NCBI RefSeq assembly: GCF_000189635.1
Contig: NW_002476487.1
Location: 1,380-65,379 of the forward strand
Direction: 5' to 3'
DNA length: 64,000 nt
From: Tetrahymena thermophila SB210
Taxonomy: Eukaryota; Ciliophora; Oligohymenophorea; Hymenostomatida; Tetrahymenidae
Shown piece by piece: positions 1 through 13,600 of this stretch. A program made the position numbers and the translations under genes. Under the pieces are notes generated by a model. The model searched no databases. It was not told the origin of the DNA and worked only from the letters and a program-made list of their open reading frames with translations. The first letter of the stretch is position 1. Every line of letters starts with the position of its first letter.

Positions 1-1250
1 GTACTTCTCTATTGTAAAAATAATATTTATTTATTTAGTTTATTTTTTAACTTTCTAACAATAAATTTAAAAATCTTTGATTTCTAAATTCTGTTAGTCT
101 TAAGAAGGGGGGAATATAATTATTTATATATAAAACAATTGATTAAAGTTACATTGTATATTTTAAATGCAGGATTAAAATCTCAAAAATTAAAATAAAA
201 TTTTATCCCTCCTGTCATACCTCTTCTTTCTCCTTATTTATTTTTATAATTAAATTTTTATTGCAAATAGAAAAAATAAAATTACTACGAAGGGCTTATC
301 AGCATTTACCTCCTTTTTAGCAAATTGCTCTAATCTTTAGTATTTGGAGCTTATTTTGACGTAAAAATATTTAATTTATTTGTATATTAATTGAAAAATT
401 GGAGAAGCAAATATTAATTTATAATTATTTATTTGTCACTCATTCTTTTTTATTTTTAATTTATTCTCTTTGTTTAAACTTATATTTAAATTTCCAATTC
501 CTTATTTGATTATAATGAACAAGTATAACAAGCATATTTATTGAAATTTTCAACTCTATAAATTTACTTATGAAAAAAAATATAAAATTAAACTTAAAAA
601 TATTATCTTTAAGCTATAATTTACTTGGTAAGGTGGGTTGGTTTGATTTTGGCACTGCTTTAGCTAAGTGTAAGAAGCTCTCAAATTTAACACTAAATTT
701 AATGTAAAATTATTTTTTACTTTTTTTAAGAAAGAAGCTACTTAAATAAAAAATAATAAAAAAATTTAAATCTTTTTAGAAACATTTCTTTTTTAAATAT
801 TTTTAAATATTTTTATAAATTTAATAATAAGATTTTAAATTTTATATTATTAAACTTTTAACTTTATTAATTTTTTTAATTTTACGAAAATCTTTTTAGG
901 TTTACATAAACGTTAGATGGAGATATTTTTGGATTAGTCTCTGGTTTAAAAAATGGATCTAATATATCTAATATAACTTTTAAGAAACTGTAAAAACAGT
1001 TTATTTACTTTTTTATATTATTTATTTATTACCTTATATTTTAAATTTTTAATATTTTATTATAATATTTATTGATTTTGTTAGCTTATTTATTTTTAAT
1101 TGTTTTAATTTGGAATAAATTATTTTTCTTTCTTTATTTATTTATTTTAAATAAATAAATTATAAAAGCATTTATGAAACTGAAACTAGAAGATAAATGT
1201 TAATAAATGAAATTACTAAATTAGATAAGTTAGTGGTCTATTCTATTTGA
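1..1250 (+). CDS. LRR-repeat protein, 3' end only (gene 1)
   Basis: This is the 3' end of a multi-exon LRR gene whose start lies before the window. Exons: end of one at 1-13, then 271-360, 614-703 and 900-989 (each exactly 90 nt, AG before, GTAAAA after), and a terminal exon 1190-1250 ending in TGA. Each 90-nt exon begins with one base of a split codon and ends with two, so all are phase 2-2 and encode 30 residues. The readings follow a ribonuclease-inhibitor-like LRR pattern, for example FLANCSNLQYLEL and ALAKCKKLSNLTLNL. The terminal exon reads INEITKLDKLVVYSI before stop. TAA/TAG are read as Gln. Function is unknown; a protein-interaction solenoid is inferred from the LRR fold. Expression is not shown by the sequence. 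Confidence 0.8.
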
Positions 1251-2396
1251 CATTTTATAAATTAAAGATATTACTAAAATTTTCTTTAATTTATATTTTA
1301 AAATGGAGGAAAATACAAAATAAAGTTATTATTTTTTTGCATATTTATAGTGATAAATTAATTTGTTTGCACTTATACTTGTTGTTTGTTATATATATTT
1401 AAACTGAATTTATACATTAAATTTGATTTATTTTAAATAAAAATATAAATCTTTTTATTTTTAAATGATTGTTTCAGTTTAAAATAATCTATCTACTAAC
1501 TTATCATAAACAAACATAAACATATTTTTCGATATATAATAATTATATTTTATGAATCCTTACAAAAATATATTGTATTAAATTAACAATAATATACTAA
1601 ACTATAAAATTAGCATAAAATAAATAAATAAAATAAAAAATCATTGAAACTAAAATAAAAAGCACTATTTAATTTCATCTTAAGGTTTTCAATCACGGTA
1701 TCTAATTTTTCATAATAATAAATAAAATTTAGGGATTGCAATTTATAGCTCCTCAAATTCCTTAAATTGAATGAAGATAATATCTCAGATTAAAAGCTTT
1801 GATCATTTTTGGTGAAAACTGAGGACTTGTTTTAGAGAAGTTCATTCATTCATTTATTAAGTAAATTTAATTTAAAAATTTTCGTTATTAAATAAATAAT
1901 TTATTAAGTTACCAAAATAAATATGATATTCATTCATAAATAAAAAAATAATAATAAATTTATTTTTTTTTAGGTTAAGTTATCTTATTACAAAATATTA
2001 TATAACAAAACATATTATTTTCTATTATTCAAGTATATAATATTTATTCATCCATTTTTCACCACTTGTCTATCATCAGTAACATATACTTAAATCAACT
2101 AATCTTTTTGATTTTAGATACTTGCTTTTTACTTTCAATTTTTATGATTAATTGATTAAATTTCCACTTTTATATTATTTTAAATTAAAATAAAATATTT
2201 TTAAAAATTAAGTTAAATAAAATTTTTTAATTAAAAATTATTTTTAAATTAAGAAGAAGTAAAAAAAATATTTGCAAAATAATAAAGAAAAAGAAAAAAA
2301 ATAAAAGCTGATAAGAAAATTAAAAGAACTTTATTTTTTTAAATTCATTCTTATTAGTAAAAATATCTCAATCTAAAACAAAAAAACTGCTTTTAC
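1251..2396. other. AT-rich region between two convergent LRR genes
   Basis: Mostly low-complexity A/T. Gene 1 (plus) and the LRR gene of 2397-5712 (minus) converge here, so this stretch should hold the 3' end of the minus gene. A weak minus-strand stretch around 1700-1850 (candidate acceptor near 1846) could be its last exon, but I could not confirm a frame or stop. Confidence 0.4.
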
Positions 2397-5300
2397 TGTA
2401 GGAAAAGTGTCAAATTTGAGAGATTAGTGCAATTTACTAAAGCAGAACCTAAGCCTTATCCACCGATAGCACCAATTTTATTGAAACTTTTTAAATATTG
2501 AAGAGATTATAAATTATTAATTAGTTATTTAGACTAAAAAAATGAAGAAAAAAATAATCAAATAAAAAGCTAATAAACAAATTAAAAGAATTTTATTGTT
2601 TTAAATTCTTTTTTATAAGTAAAAGTATCACAATACAAAACAAACAAACCGTTTTTACTCAAGATTAAGCATCAAATTTTAGAGATTAGTGCAATGTGCT
2701 AAGGCAGAACCTAAATCTTATACACTTTGATCACCAATTTAATTATAACTTTTTAAATATCGAAGAAATAATAAATAATAATTAATTAGTTATTTAGACA
2801 GAAAAAATGAAGAAAAAATAATCAAATAAATGGCTTATAAACCAATAATAATAACTTTCTTGTTTTAAATTCTTTTAATAAGTAAAAGTATCACAATCCA
2901 AAATAAAAAACTGATTTTACGTAAGATTAAGTGTCAGATTTGAGAGATTAGTGCAATTTGCTAAAGCAGAACCTAATCCTGATACACTTTAATCACCAAT
3001 TTTACTTTTTATATATTTAAGATAAATAAATAATTAATTAGTTATATAGAAGGAAAAAATGAAGAAAAAATAATCAAATAAGAAGCTAATAAACAAATTA
3101 AAAGAACTATAATGTTTTAAATTATTTTTTATAAGTAAAAGTATCACAATCCCACAGTTCAAAAAAAAAAACTATTTTTACCCAAAATTAAGTATCAAAT
3201 TTGAGAGATTAGTGCAATTTGCTAAAGCAAAACCTAAGCCTGATGCACCGATTTGAGTAATTTAGTTCTAACTTATTAAATATTGAAGAAAAAATATAAA
3301 ATGAATTAGTTAGTTATTTAGAAGGAAAAAATGAAGAAATAATAAGAAATGAATTAGTAAATAATAAAAGCAAATGTTGAAAATAAAAAAATGAGTTAAA
3401 TTGAGAGAAAAAACAGAAGTACAATAAAAAAGAAAAAGAAAAGTAAATCAATAAAAAAGCTTAAAATATTTTAAAAGAGCTTTGTTGTTTTAAATTCATT
3501 TTTATAAGTAAAAGTATCATTATCCAAAACAAATAAACTGAATTTACCTAAGATCAAGTTCCAAATTTGAGAGATTAGTGCAATTAGTTAAAGCTTAACC
3601 TAAACCTGATACACCTTAATCACCAATTTAATTGTTACTTTTTAAGTATTGAAGAAAATATATCATTAAAAATTTATTAAAAGGAAAAAATGAATAAAAA
3701 ATATTAAATAATAAAAATGAATTAATAAATAATAAAAGAAAATGTTGACAAAAATTCAATAAAAAAGAAAAATTAATCAAATAAAATACTAATAAAGAAA
3801 TTAAAAGAGCTTTTTTGTTTTAATTTCATTTTTATAAAATTTAAAGTATTTTAATCCAAAACAAAAAAACTGTTTTTACTAAAGATCAAGTTTCAAATTT
3901 GAGAGATTAGTGAAATTTGCTAAAGCAGAACCTAAACCTGATGCACCTTAGTCACCAATTTAATTGTTACTTTTTAAATATTAAAGAAAAAAATATTATT
4001 AAGTAGTTATTTATTAGGAAAAAACGAATAAATAATATGCAATAATGACAAATAAAATAATAATTAATAAAAGCGAATATTGAAAATAAAAAAATTATTT
4101 AAATTAAGAATGACAGAAAAAGAAGAAAAACAGAAGTATAATATAAAATGAAAAGAAAAGTAAATCAAATAAAAAGCTAATAAGCTTATAAACAAATTAA
4201 AAGAGCTTTATTTTTTTAAATTAAATTTTATAAGTAAAAGTTTCGTATTACAAAACAAATAAACTATTTTACCAAAGAATAAGTGTCAAATTTGAGATAT
4301 TAGTACTTTTTAAAGCAGAGCCTAAACCTGATGCACCAATTGCATCAATTTTATTGTTACTTTTTAAATATTGAAGAAATAATATATTATTGAATTAGTT
4401 ACTTAGAAGGAAAAAATGAAGAAATAATATGAAATAATAAGAAATGAATTTAATTAATAAATAAATAATAAAAGAAAATATTGAAAATAAAAAAATTAGT
4501 TAAATTAATAAAGATAAAAGAAAAAAACAATGAAAAGTAAATCAAATAAAAGAATAATAAAAAAATTAAAAGAACTTTGTTTTTTTAAGTTATTTTTTTA
4601 AAAGTAAAAGTATCTATATCTAAAAGAAATAAACTGTTTTTACCTAAGATCAAGTGTCAAATTTGAGAGATTGATGCAATTTGCTAAAGCAGAGCCTAAG
4701 TTGGATGCACCTTAACCATCAATTTAATTCTTACTTTTTAATTATTGAAAAAAATTTAATATATAATTATTAATTATTTAGAAGGAAAAAATATGAAATA
4801 ATAAGAAATTAATGAATAAATAATAAAACAAATGTAGAAAGAAAAAAAATGAGTTAAATTAGGAAAGATCAAAGAAAAAAACAGAAGTACAATAAAAAAA
4901 AAAGAATATTTAATCAAATAAAAAGTTTTACAATAGTAAAAGTGCCAAATTTGAGAGATTAGTGCAATTTGCTAAAGCAGAACCTAAGCCTGATGCACCT
5001 TAACCGCCAATTTAATTAAAACTTTTTAAATATTGAAGACAAATATATAATTAATTAGTATTTTAGAAGGAAAAAATGAAATAAAAATATTAAATAAAAA
5101 GAAATGAATTAATTTATCAATAATTAAAAATACAAGAAAAAAAAACAAAAGTAGAATAAAAAGAAAGAAAAAAAAATCAAATAAAAAGCTAATAATATTG
5201 TTTTAAATTCATTTTAAAAAGTAAAAGTATCACAATCCAAAACAAATAAACTGCTTTTACCAAAGATAAAGTCTCAAATTTGAGATATTAGTTTTTGCTA

Positions 5301-5712
5301 AAGCAGAACCTAAGCCTGATGCACCTGAATCACTAATTTTATTCTAACTTTTTAAATATTGAAGAAAAAATAACTCATTTAGAAGGAAAAAATGAGGAAA
5401 ATATATGAAATGATTAGTACATAATTAATGTAAATTTTGAAAATAAAAAAATGAGTTAAATTAAGAAAAATAAAAGAAAAAAAACAGAAAGAAGTACAAT
5501 AAAAAAGCAAAGAAAAGTAAATCAAACTAAAAGCTAATAAGCAAATTAAAGGATTTTTATTATTTTAAATTCATTTTAATAAGTAAAAGTATCACAATCC
5601 AAAGGAAATAAGCTGTTTTTACTTAAGATCAAGTATCAATTTTTAGAGATTAGTGCAATTTGCTAAAGCAGAACCTAAGCATTATAAATCCATTGTACCA
5701 ATTTAATTGTTA
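2397..5712 (-). CDS. LRR-repeat protein, eleven LRR exons, ends unresolved
   Basis: On the minus strand eleven exons of one LRR each are flanked by AG on the upstream side and GTAAAA downstream: 5623-5712, 5261-5347, 4932-5021, 4644-4733, 4273-4359, 3880-3969, 3548-3637, 3182-3271, 2921-3004, 2659-2748, 2397-2486. Lengths are 90 nt (eight), 87 (two) and 84 (one), always multiples of three and phase 2-2. A typical reading is NKIGAIGGQGLGSAL then CTNLSNLTL, the same subfamily as genes 1 and F. Introns share a branch/acceptor block that reads TTCAATATTTAAAAAG on the coding strand, so exon plus intron were copied together. The first exon with a start codon and the terminal exon were not found; no kinase domain is visible upstream. 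Function beyond an LRR scaffold is unknown. Confidence 0.82.
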
Positions 5713-7618
5713 CTTTTTAAATATTGAAGAGAAATTATATATTAAATTCGTTTTTTAGAAGGAAAAAATGAAGAAAAAATATGAAATAATTAGAAATTAA
5801 TTAGTAAATAAATAATAAAAGCAAATATTGAGAACAAAAAAATTGGTTAAATTCAGAAAGATAAAAGAAAAAAGATTGAAGTACAATAAAAAAGAAAAAG
5901 AAAGGTAAGTCAAATAAAAAGCTAATAAATAAATTATAATGACCTTTATTAATTTAAATTCAATTTTATAAATAAAAATATCATTTCCTAAAAAAATAAA
6001 CTGTTTTTATCAAGTCAATTTTTTAGTATCAAATAAAAAAATCGATAATGAATTAAAAAATTTAAAGTGGAAATTAAGTTAAAATAACTAAAAAAGCATT
6101 TATATATATTAATATATGAATTTAAATGATAATTTCTATTAGAAAAATAATAAACTAAAAGTTAAAATATAGAAAATATTAATAATATTTGTAAAATAAA
6201 TATACCACAGACCAATAAAGAGAATCTTATGAGATTAAAGTGAAGAGTTCAAAAACTTTGTATATTAATTAAAATAAATTAAAAGTATATTTATAAAAAA
6301 TAGAAATAATTACTTCATCTAATTTGTTGTATTCTTTAATCTATTATATCATTTTTTTTTTTTTTAAATATTGAATTGCAATTTATGGAAATTTAATTAA
6401 TTATAAGAGGGAAAAAAGAAATAATATATTATATGCATTTAATAATTTGATAAAAAAGATTTTTTATAAATTCGATACCTCTAAATTCTATAATTTTAAT
6501 ATAGAGCCCCACGTTAAAGGGTTAAATATTAAAAAGTGAAGTAGATTTAATTTTGACAAATTTAAATGGGGTAGAAAATATAATATATATTAATATAAAC
6601 ATTACTAGGTAGTTTCATTATAAAAATAGAGAAAAAATCCAAAAAATAGGTTTTTTTTGAAAATATTTTATTGTTGCTTTTACGAAAGAAAATAAATGAT
6701 AAATAAATTGTAAAAGATATTAGTTAGCATATTGATAAATAAAGTTAAGACTTTTTCCTTAAGACTCAATTAATTAATATTGATAGATAGATATTTTGTA
6801 TGAAAATAGATGTGCTTTTCCATTAATTATTATTCATTGATTCATTCACTTCCTTTTTAAATTTTAGCCTGAAATTATGTTCAACGAATGTAATCAAAAA
6901 AAAAAAATAAAGGGCAGAAAGAAACTAATCAAATTACACAAATTTTTAGCTAATAAGTTTCTACTAAATCTATGATATATATATCTATACTATGAACCAT
7001 AATACATACAGCAGGATAAAGCAAATAGTAATTAGCTCAACGAGGTATAAATAATAATCTTTTAATTTCTTTGAATAAATCAGTATTTTTTATAATTATA
7101 TGCTCATTTTTTTATTTCTATAAATATTTTAAATGAATTAGCCAATTTAAATAATAAAAATAATTAAATTTTTATTTATTTTACACTTACCAATAAAATA
7201 AAATAATTTTATTTTATTATCAAAAATGATTCTTTGTTTTTAAGATAAAAATAATAATTATTTATTTATTTTAAAATAATATAAGTTTTAATATAGTTGT
7301 TATTCAACATAATACTTTATTAAATTTTTTTATAAAAAATTAATATTATTTTAATTAATTTGCCTTTCAATATTAAACAATATAATTTTAGAGATGCTGT
7401 TATATTTAAAAACTAATTAAAAACTTCATCTTGATAAGATTTTTTTTATCAGCTTAATTTATCAAATTTTTTTGAATTAATCTCTATAAATAGTGACACT
7501 AAAAATATCTTTTGCATATATAATTTTCACATCAAAACAAAAACAATTGTTTTTAGTAAAAAAGCAAACTTCATAGCCTACTCTTAAAAAGTTAATAACC
7601 TAGCCAAGCCTCACCTCA
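5713..7618. other. Intergenic region with an LRR-exon relic and start of the duplicated block
   Basis: Around 5998-6045 a shrunken copy of the LRR exon/donor block is visible (AAACTGTTTTTATCAAG with a short tail, donor base changed), marking the decayed upstream edge of the minus-strand array. From about 6520 the sequence matches the region from about 17985, so the 5' flank of kinase gene A is included in the large duplication. Nothing else recognisable. Confidence 0.5.
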
Positions 7619-10600
7619 ATGGGATAGAATTAATAAAAATCCATAAAGCTTGAAGCATTTAAAAAATAATTAGTAAAAGAAATATCAGAAAAGATCCCCA
7701 AGGAATGTCAGATACAAAAGCATGGTTTGAAAGAAATAATCAAATTAATCCTCAACCAGAAAAAATATTTACAAAATTTCGAGTACTTAAGCAGCGGTGC
7801 TTACGCCCTCGTCTTGAAGGCTAAAAATATTAATAAAAATCGTATGGTTGCCCTTAAATTTCTAACATGTACAAGCAAAGAGGGTTTGAAAGGCATCGAA
7901 TCTTTGAAAAAAGAATATGAATTGCTTCAGAAATTTAGCTAATCTGATTTTTTGGTAAATGTCTATGATTGCTTCTATCTAATGGAACAAGATGTAGAAG
8001 AGGATAAAGATGGTAATGAAAAGATCATCGTAACAGAAGAGAAGTCCTTTTTTGTGATGGAAATGGAGCTTTGCGAACGTATTCAAATTATTAGTTTTCC
8101 TCCATATTTTTTTACTCCCCCAATCTTTTAAAAAATCTGAAAAAGCCAATAAAATATGATGCTATTTTATTTTTTATATCATTTATAATAATTGAAGTTT
8201 CTCCAGTTTAAAAAAGTCAAATTCTTATTTTTTCTAAGTCTTTTTGGATTTCATTAATTTTGAAGTAGAAATAGATTTGTGTTAAGCTAATTTAATTAAT
8301 TTTGTAACTATAATAGAAATTATTTATTTTATAAAGTTTTTTCATTTTTAATTTTTTAATTTCCCCCCAAAAATAAATAAGTCATCTTTAATTTAATTTT
8401 TATTGAATTTTAGAAAGTTTCTTAATTAAATGTTCTAGAAGATTAATTAATCGAAATTTTATAATCTATTAACCTAATATCATTATTATAAATTTAGTTT
8501 TATAAAGCATTTTTTAATAATTAACAAAATTTATGAATAAACTTTTATATAATTTAAATTAATCAAAATATTTCATCGATACATTTTTTAAAAAATAATT
8601 TTTATTTTTGTCAATAAATTTTATTATTGATTTATTTATTTAATAAAATAATTAAAAATTAAATAATTTTAATTTGTTATTTTTTTAATTTAAATTAATA
8701 TTCTAAAATAAATTAAATAATATTTTAATGGCTAATTAGATTTAATTAATCAAAATTCTATTTTTAATTAAATTATATTTTAAAATAAATTAAATTAAAC
8801 AGTAAATAAATCAATAAAATTAGTTTAAATTATCTAATTTAATTGATTATTAATTTTAATTTATAAACATTTTTACATTAAAATGCATAAAGAGAGAAAT
8901 TTTAAAATTATTTTTCTTTAATTTCATAAATATTAAAAATATTTGTTTGTATTTTGAAAAAAGAAAATCTGAAACAGCTTTTCGATTATTTAAGAAAGAC
9001 ATAACTACCCTCTTAAGAAATAAAGGAAGTAATAGCTATTCAAATGTTAGAAGGATTAAATACCCTTCATATCAAAAATATCATGCACAGAGACATCAAA
9101 CCTCACAATTTCTTAGTTTGTCCTTCTCAAACTTATGGATTTACCATAAAAATCTGTAAAAAAATTTAATTTTTACAATATTTACAATTAAAAAAATATT
9201 GATAATCAAGGTGATTTGGGATTTGCATCTGCAGTAACAAAATCGAAAAGTTATTACCTATCAAAGGTAAATATTCAAATATTATTTAAAATTAATCTTA
9301 AATTGTTTTAATCTATAGAACGGAACTGATACTTACTTTGCTCCAGAGGTAGAAAAAGGATAATCTAGAATTTAGGTTTTTAATTAAAACTAATCTTTAA
9401 AATTTTAATTAACTTTTAATGTTTAAAGTCTGACCTCTTTTCTCTAGGACTAGTTTTACTTGAGTTAGATAATCTGAATGTGCTTAATGAAAATTGGATT
9501 GACTTTGATATAAAAGAAGAGATTTATTAAGGAAGTGGAATAGCTTCGAAATATTAGATTGATAGAAATTCTAATATTTATAAAATAGCCGAGATTTGCT
9601 TAAAACCAAATTATTTAGAAAGGACAACTTCAGGAGACCTACTTTCTGAGCTTATTAAGCTTCATGGAAAACCACTAAAATTCACACTATCATCTATGAT
9701 ATTAGAAGTAATAAATGAATTTACTAATTTTTTTATGGCTAATCTAATTAACTAACAGTTTCATTTAAATAAAATTTTTAATTTAATTTTAAATTTTGTT
9801 TCTTGATAATAAAAGTTAATTTAATAAAGTATTTGATCTGAATTTTTTATTTCTTCAATTTGAAAATTTGATCATTGTTAGTAACTATCCTACACTAATT
9901 CTAAATTCAAAAACTCATATCATGTATCTCTCCCTTTTTTTCCTTGAAAATTTATGAAAATACTTTTTGCTTTTATTCTTGAAATTTCATATACAGTAAT
10001 TTTACATAATAAAATTTAAAAATGTTTCATGGAATAACACTGATAATGATATTAATTTTGATAAATTTATATTTAAATATAAACAAATTCTATATTTTAA
10101 AAGGAATCTTATTGATTTCTATAAAATCAAATATTGATTCTATCTATCCAAATTTCTTATTTTTGTTAAGTTAAAAAATATTTAGTAAGATTATTTAAAG
10201 TTTTTTTTGAACTTACATTAAAAAAATTAAATTACTTGTAATAGACGACAAACATTAATTATTATTTTTTATTGATAGGAACAAATTCCGTAGTAAGCAT
10301 AATAAATATTCAATAGAATTAATGAGCTTCAAAAAAATAAAGTAAAAATATAATAATATTTATAATTTAGTTAATATATTCAAATTTTTTAATTCAATTA
10401 AGCTAAAAATATTTAGTAAGATTATTTAAAATTTTTTTTGCAATTACTAAAAAAAATAAATTACTTGTGTTTGCGACAAATATTAATAATTATTTTTTCA
10501 TTGATAGGAAAAAATTCCATAGTAAGCATAATAAATGTTCAATAGAATTAATGAGCTTCAAAAAAATAAAGTAAAAATATAATAATATTTATATTTTACA

Positions 10601-13600
10601 TTCCAAATTATTAATTTTATGATATAAACAATCTTTTTTCTAAGCAAACTTAATTTGAGAAGGATGCACAAATCTTACTTGATAATACAGATTCAAGGAT
10701 AAAGAGGAAAGATGCTAGTAAACAATTTACAAAAGTAGAAATACTATCCAAGCTATTAAAAAGTCTATATGAAGATAAAAAATATGTAAATAATTTCCAA
10801 ATTCTTAATTTTGGAAACTTTGGTATGGTTTTATCTACTAAAAAAGTTGAGTTCAACAACAAAGAAATAGTATTAAAAATACAAAAGATTGTTGATGAAC
10901 AATAAATTTAAAATGAAATTAGAATAATGTAATAATTAAAAGCACCTTTAGTTGTCTAGCTATATGACAATTATATCATAGAAAAAGCTACAGCACCTGA
11001 AAAATATGTAGTTTTTGAATTAGAAAAGTGTTCATGTAAATTTTTAAAAAACAATTTATAAATTGGCAAATATTTTAATTTTTTATTCAATTAAATGTAA
11101 ATTTTAAATATGCCACTTAAAGTATTTTAGTGATATATAAGGCTAAGATAGCTATTAATAAGCTATGTGTTTATTATTGAGGTTATAATATGCATAATAA
11201 GTTTATCATATCATTTATTCTAAAAAAGGTTCACTTTAGGAGTATCTAGAAATATAAGGAAAAGAAGGAGAGTTTAGTGATGAAGAAAAATTGAATATTG
11301 CAATCCAAGTAATTGACTCTGTCAATTATATTCACTGCTTCAATATTATTCATAGAGATATTAAACCTGAAAATTTTTTGGTTTGTTTGGATGGCAATGA
11401 ACTTGAAGTCAAACTATGTAATTAACCCTCATGTTTTTTATTTATTTTAAAAACAATTCAATTATTTTAATATAAGGCGATTTTGGATTATCAACTTAAC
11501 TTGAAAAGAATTGTGAGTAGATTGAAATTTTAGATGTAAATAATTTAGTTAGTATATAATTATCAAGAAATTTAAATATATCTTAGATGGTAGGAAATTG
11601 GGCGTACATGGCACCTGAAATTTTAACTAAAAATAAAGATGATTAATATAAGATATATTCTAAAAAAGTAATTATTGTTATAACAATATCTTATAATAAA
11701 AATATATTTTTGTTTTAAGTCGGATTCTTATTCAGTTGGTTTACTATTATGTTTGCTTGACAATTACTTAAATTTGAAAGAAAATACAGGATCTACTTTC
11801 ATGAATATGACTTTAAATTAATATGAAGAGCCTTTCAAGAAATAAAAAATTAATATTAAGCAAGACACTGAAATATTTAAATTTATTAAACTATTAGTTG
11901 TCTGGGAAAGAGTCAAAAGAGCTTCTCTTTCTATTATTGTTGAATAAAATTCAAAAAAATTCAAATCAAACTAAAATGATATGAAATAAATTATATCATA
12001 ACATTATTTAGGTCCTATATAAAATGTTGAGGCCTTAAACATAGGATCAGTAGGACCATTAATTTCTTAAAATGAAATTCCAATTTAAAATATCAGTTAA
12101 ATAAAGATAAATCATATGAAGGATTTGTATAAAATTACAAAATTTCAATTTGAAGTTGTCGAAATAGATTTAAAGTAATTATATTAAAATTAATTTAAAT
12201 TGAAATTAAATATCCACAAATTATTATCTAAAAATTAAAATACAATTATGAAGGATGCATCCTTTCAAAAAACACTTAAAATATTTTTTACTAAAGATGA
12301 AATTATTATATATTAATACAATATACAATAAACAAATAAACTTTATTACGTACTTAATAATAAAATAAATAAGAAGGTAAGTAAAATTTACAAAAATATC
12401 ACAAATGCAAAAAATTACAAATAAATAAAAATTGGGAAAAAATTTTAATAAATTTATTAAATGTTGCCCACTTATTAAAAATAAATAAATGTTGGTAAGA
12501 AAAACTTTTTTTTAGAAATGACATATCAAAATTACTTAATTGATGTGTATAATTCATTTACTAACTTGCTTATTTATTTATTTACTTATTTTCTAACCAA
12601 ATAAAATATAATTAATCCCTTTATTTACTCATCACAAAACAATTAAAATACTAACAAAAGCGATATATTTTTACCATCATTTCTCTTTCATATTTTTTTA
12701 ATTCCTTATTTATTCTTATATTTTAAGATTTAATAATTTTGGTTCAGTGAGTGCAAAAGATTTAGGCAAAGGAATAGCATAGTGCAAGAATATCACAACT
12801 TTGACGCTAAATATAAGGTAAAAATTTAATTTAGTGATTGATAAACTAATAATTGATTATTATAAGCTTTTGACTTAGTTATAAGTTAATTAAGCTAGAT
12901 TGTCATTTAATAACTTGCTTTCATATTTATTTATCTACTTAATAACCAAACAAAATATAACGAATTTCTTTACTTACTTATGACAAAAAAACTAAAATAA
13001 TAACGAAAGCCATAGTTTTTTACCATCCTTTCTCCTCCATATTTATTTAATTCGTTATTTATATTTATATTTCAAGTTAAAATAATATTGGTGCAGAGGG
13101 TGCAAAAGATTTAGGCATAGGAATAGCCTAGTGCAAGAATATCACAACTTTGACGATAGATTTAAAGTAAAAATTTAATTTATTGATTGATTGATAAACT
13201 AATACTTGGTTATTTTAAGCTTTTGATTTAGTTATAGTAAATTAAGTCAGCTTTTCATTTACTAACTTGCCTTCTTATTGATTTACTTACTAGTCAAATA
13301 AAATATAACTAATTTCTTTACTTATTCATCACATCACAACTAAAATACTAAAGAAAGCCATAGTTTTTTACCATCCTTTCTCCTCCATATTTATTTAATT
13401 CTTTATTTATTCTTATATTTCAAGTGGGAATAAAATTTATGCAGAGGGTGCATAATATTTAGGAACAGGAATAGCCCAGTGCAAGAATATCACAACTTTG
13501 ATGCTTTACTTAAGGTAAAAAGTTAATTTGTTGATTGATTGATAACTTATAATTGGTTATTTTAAGCTTTTGACTTAGTTATAAGCTAATTAAGTCATCT

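Noticed and set aside
7430-7456. Short hairpin GATAAGATTTTTTTTATC upstream of gene A (also upstream of gene B)
   Set aside because: Conserved only as part of the duplicated flank and of low complexity; no basis for calling a terminator or regulator.
9804-9806. TGA ending gene A after kinase 1, making two separate kinase genes
   Set aside because: Sequence after 9707 has out-of-frame indels between A and B, kinase 2 has no upstream ATG in frame, and genes C and D show kinase 1 and 2 joined without stop; a phase-0 intron fits all.
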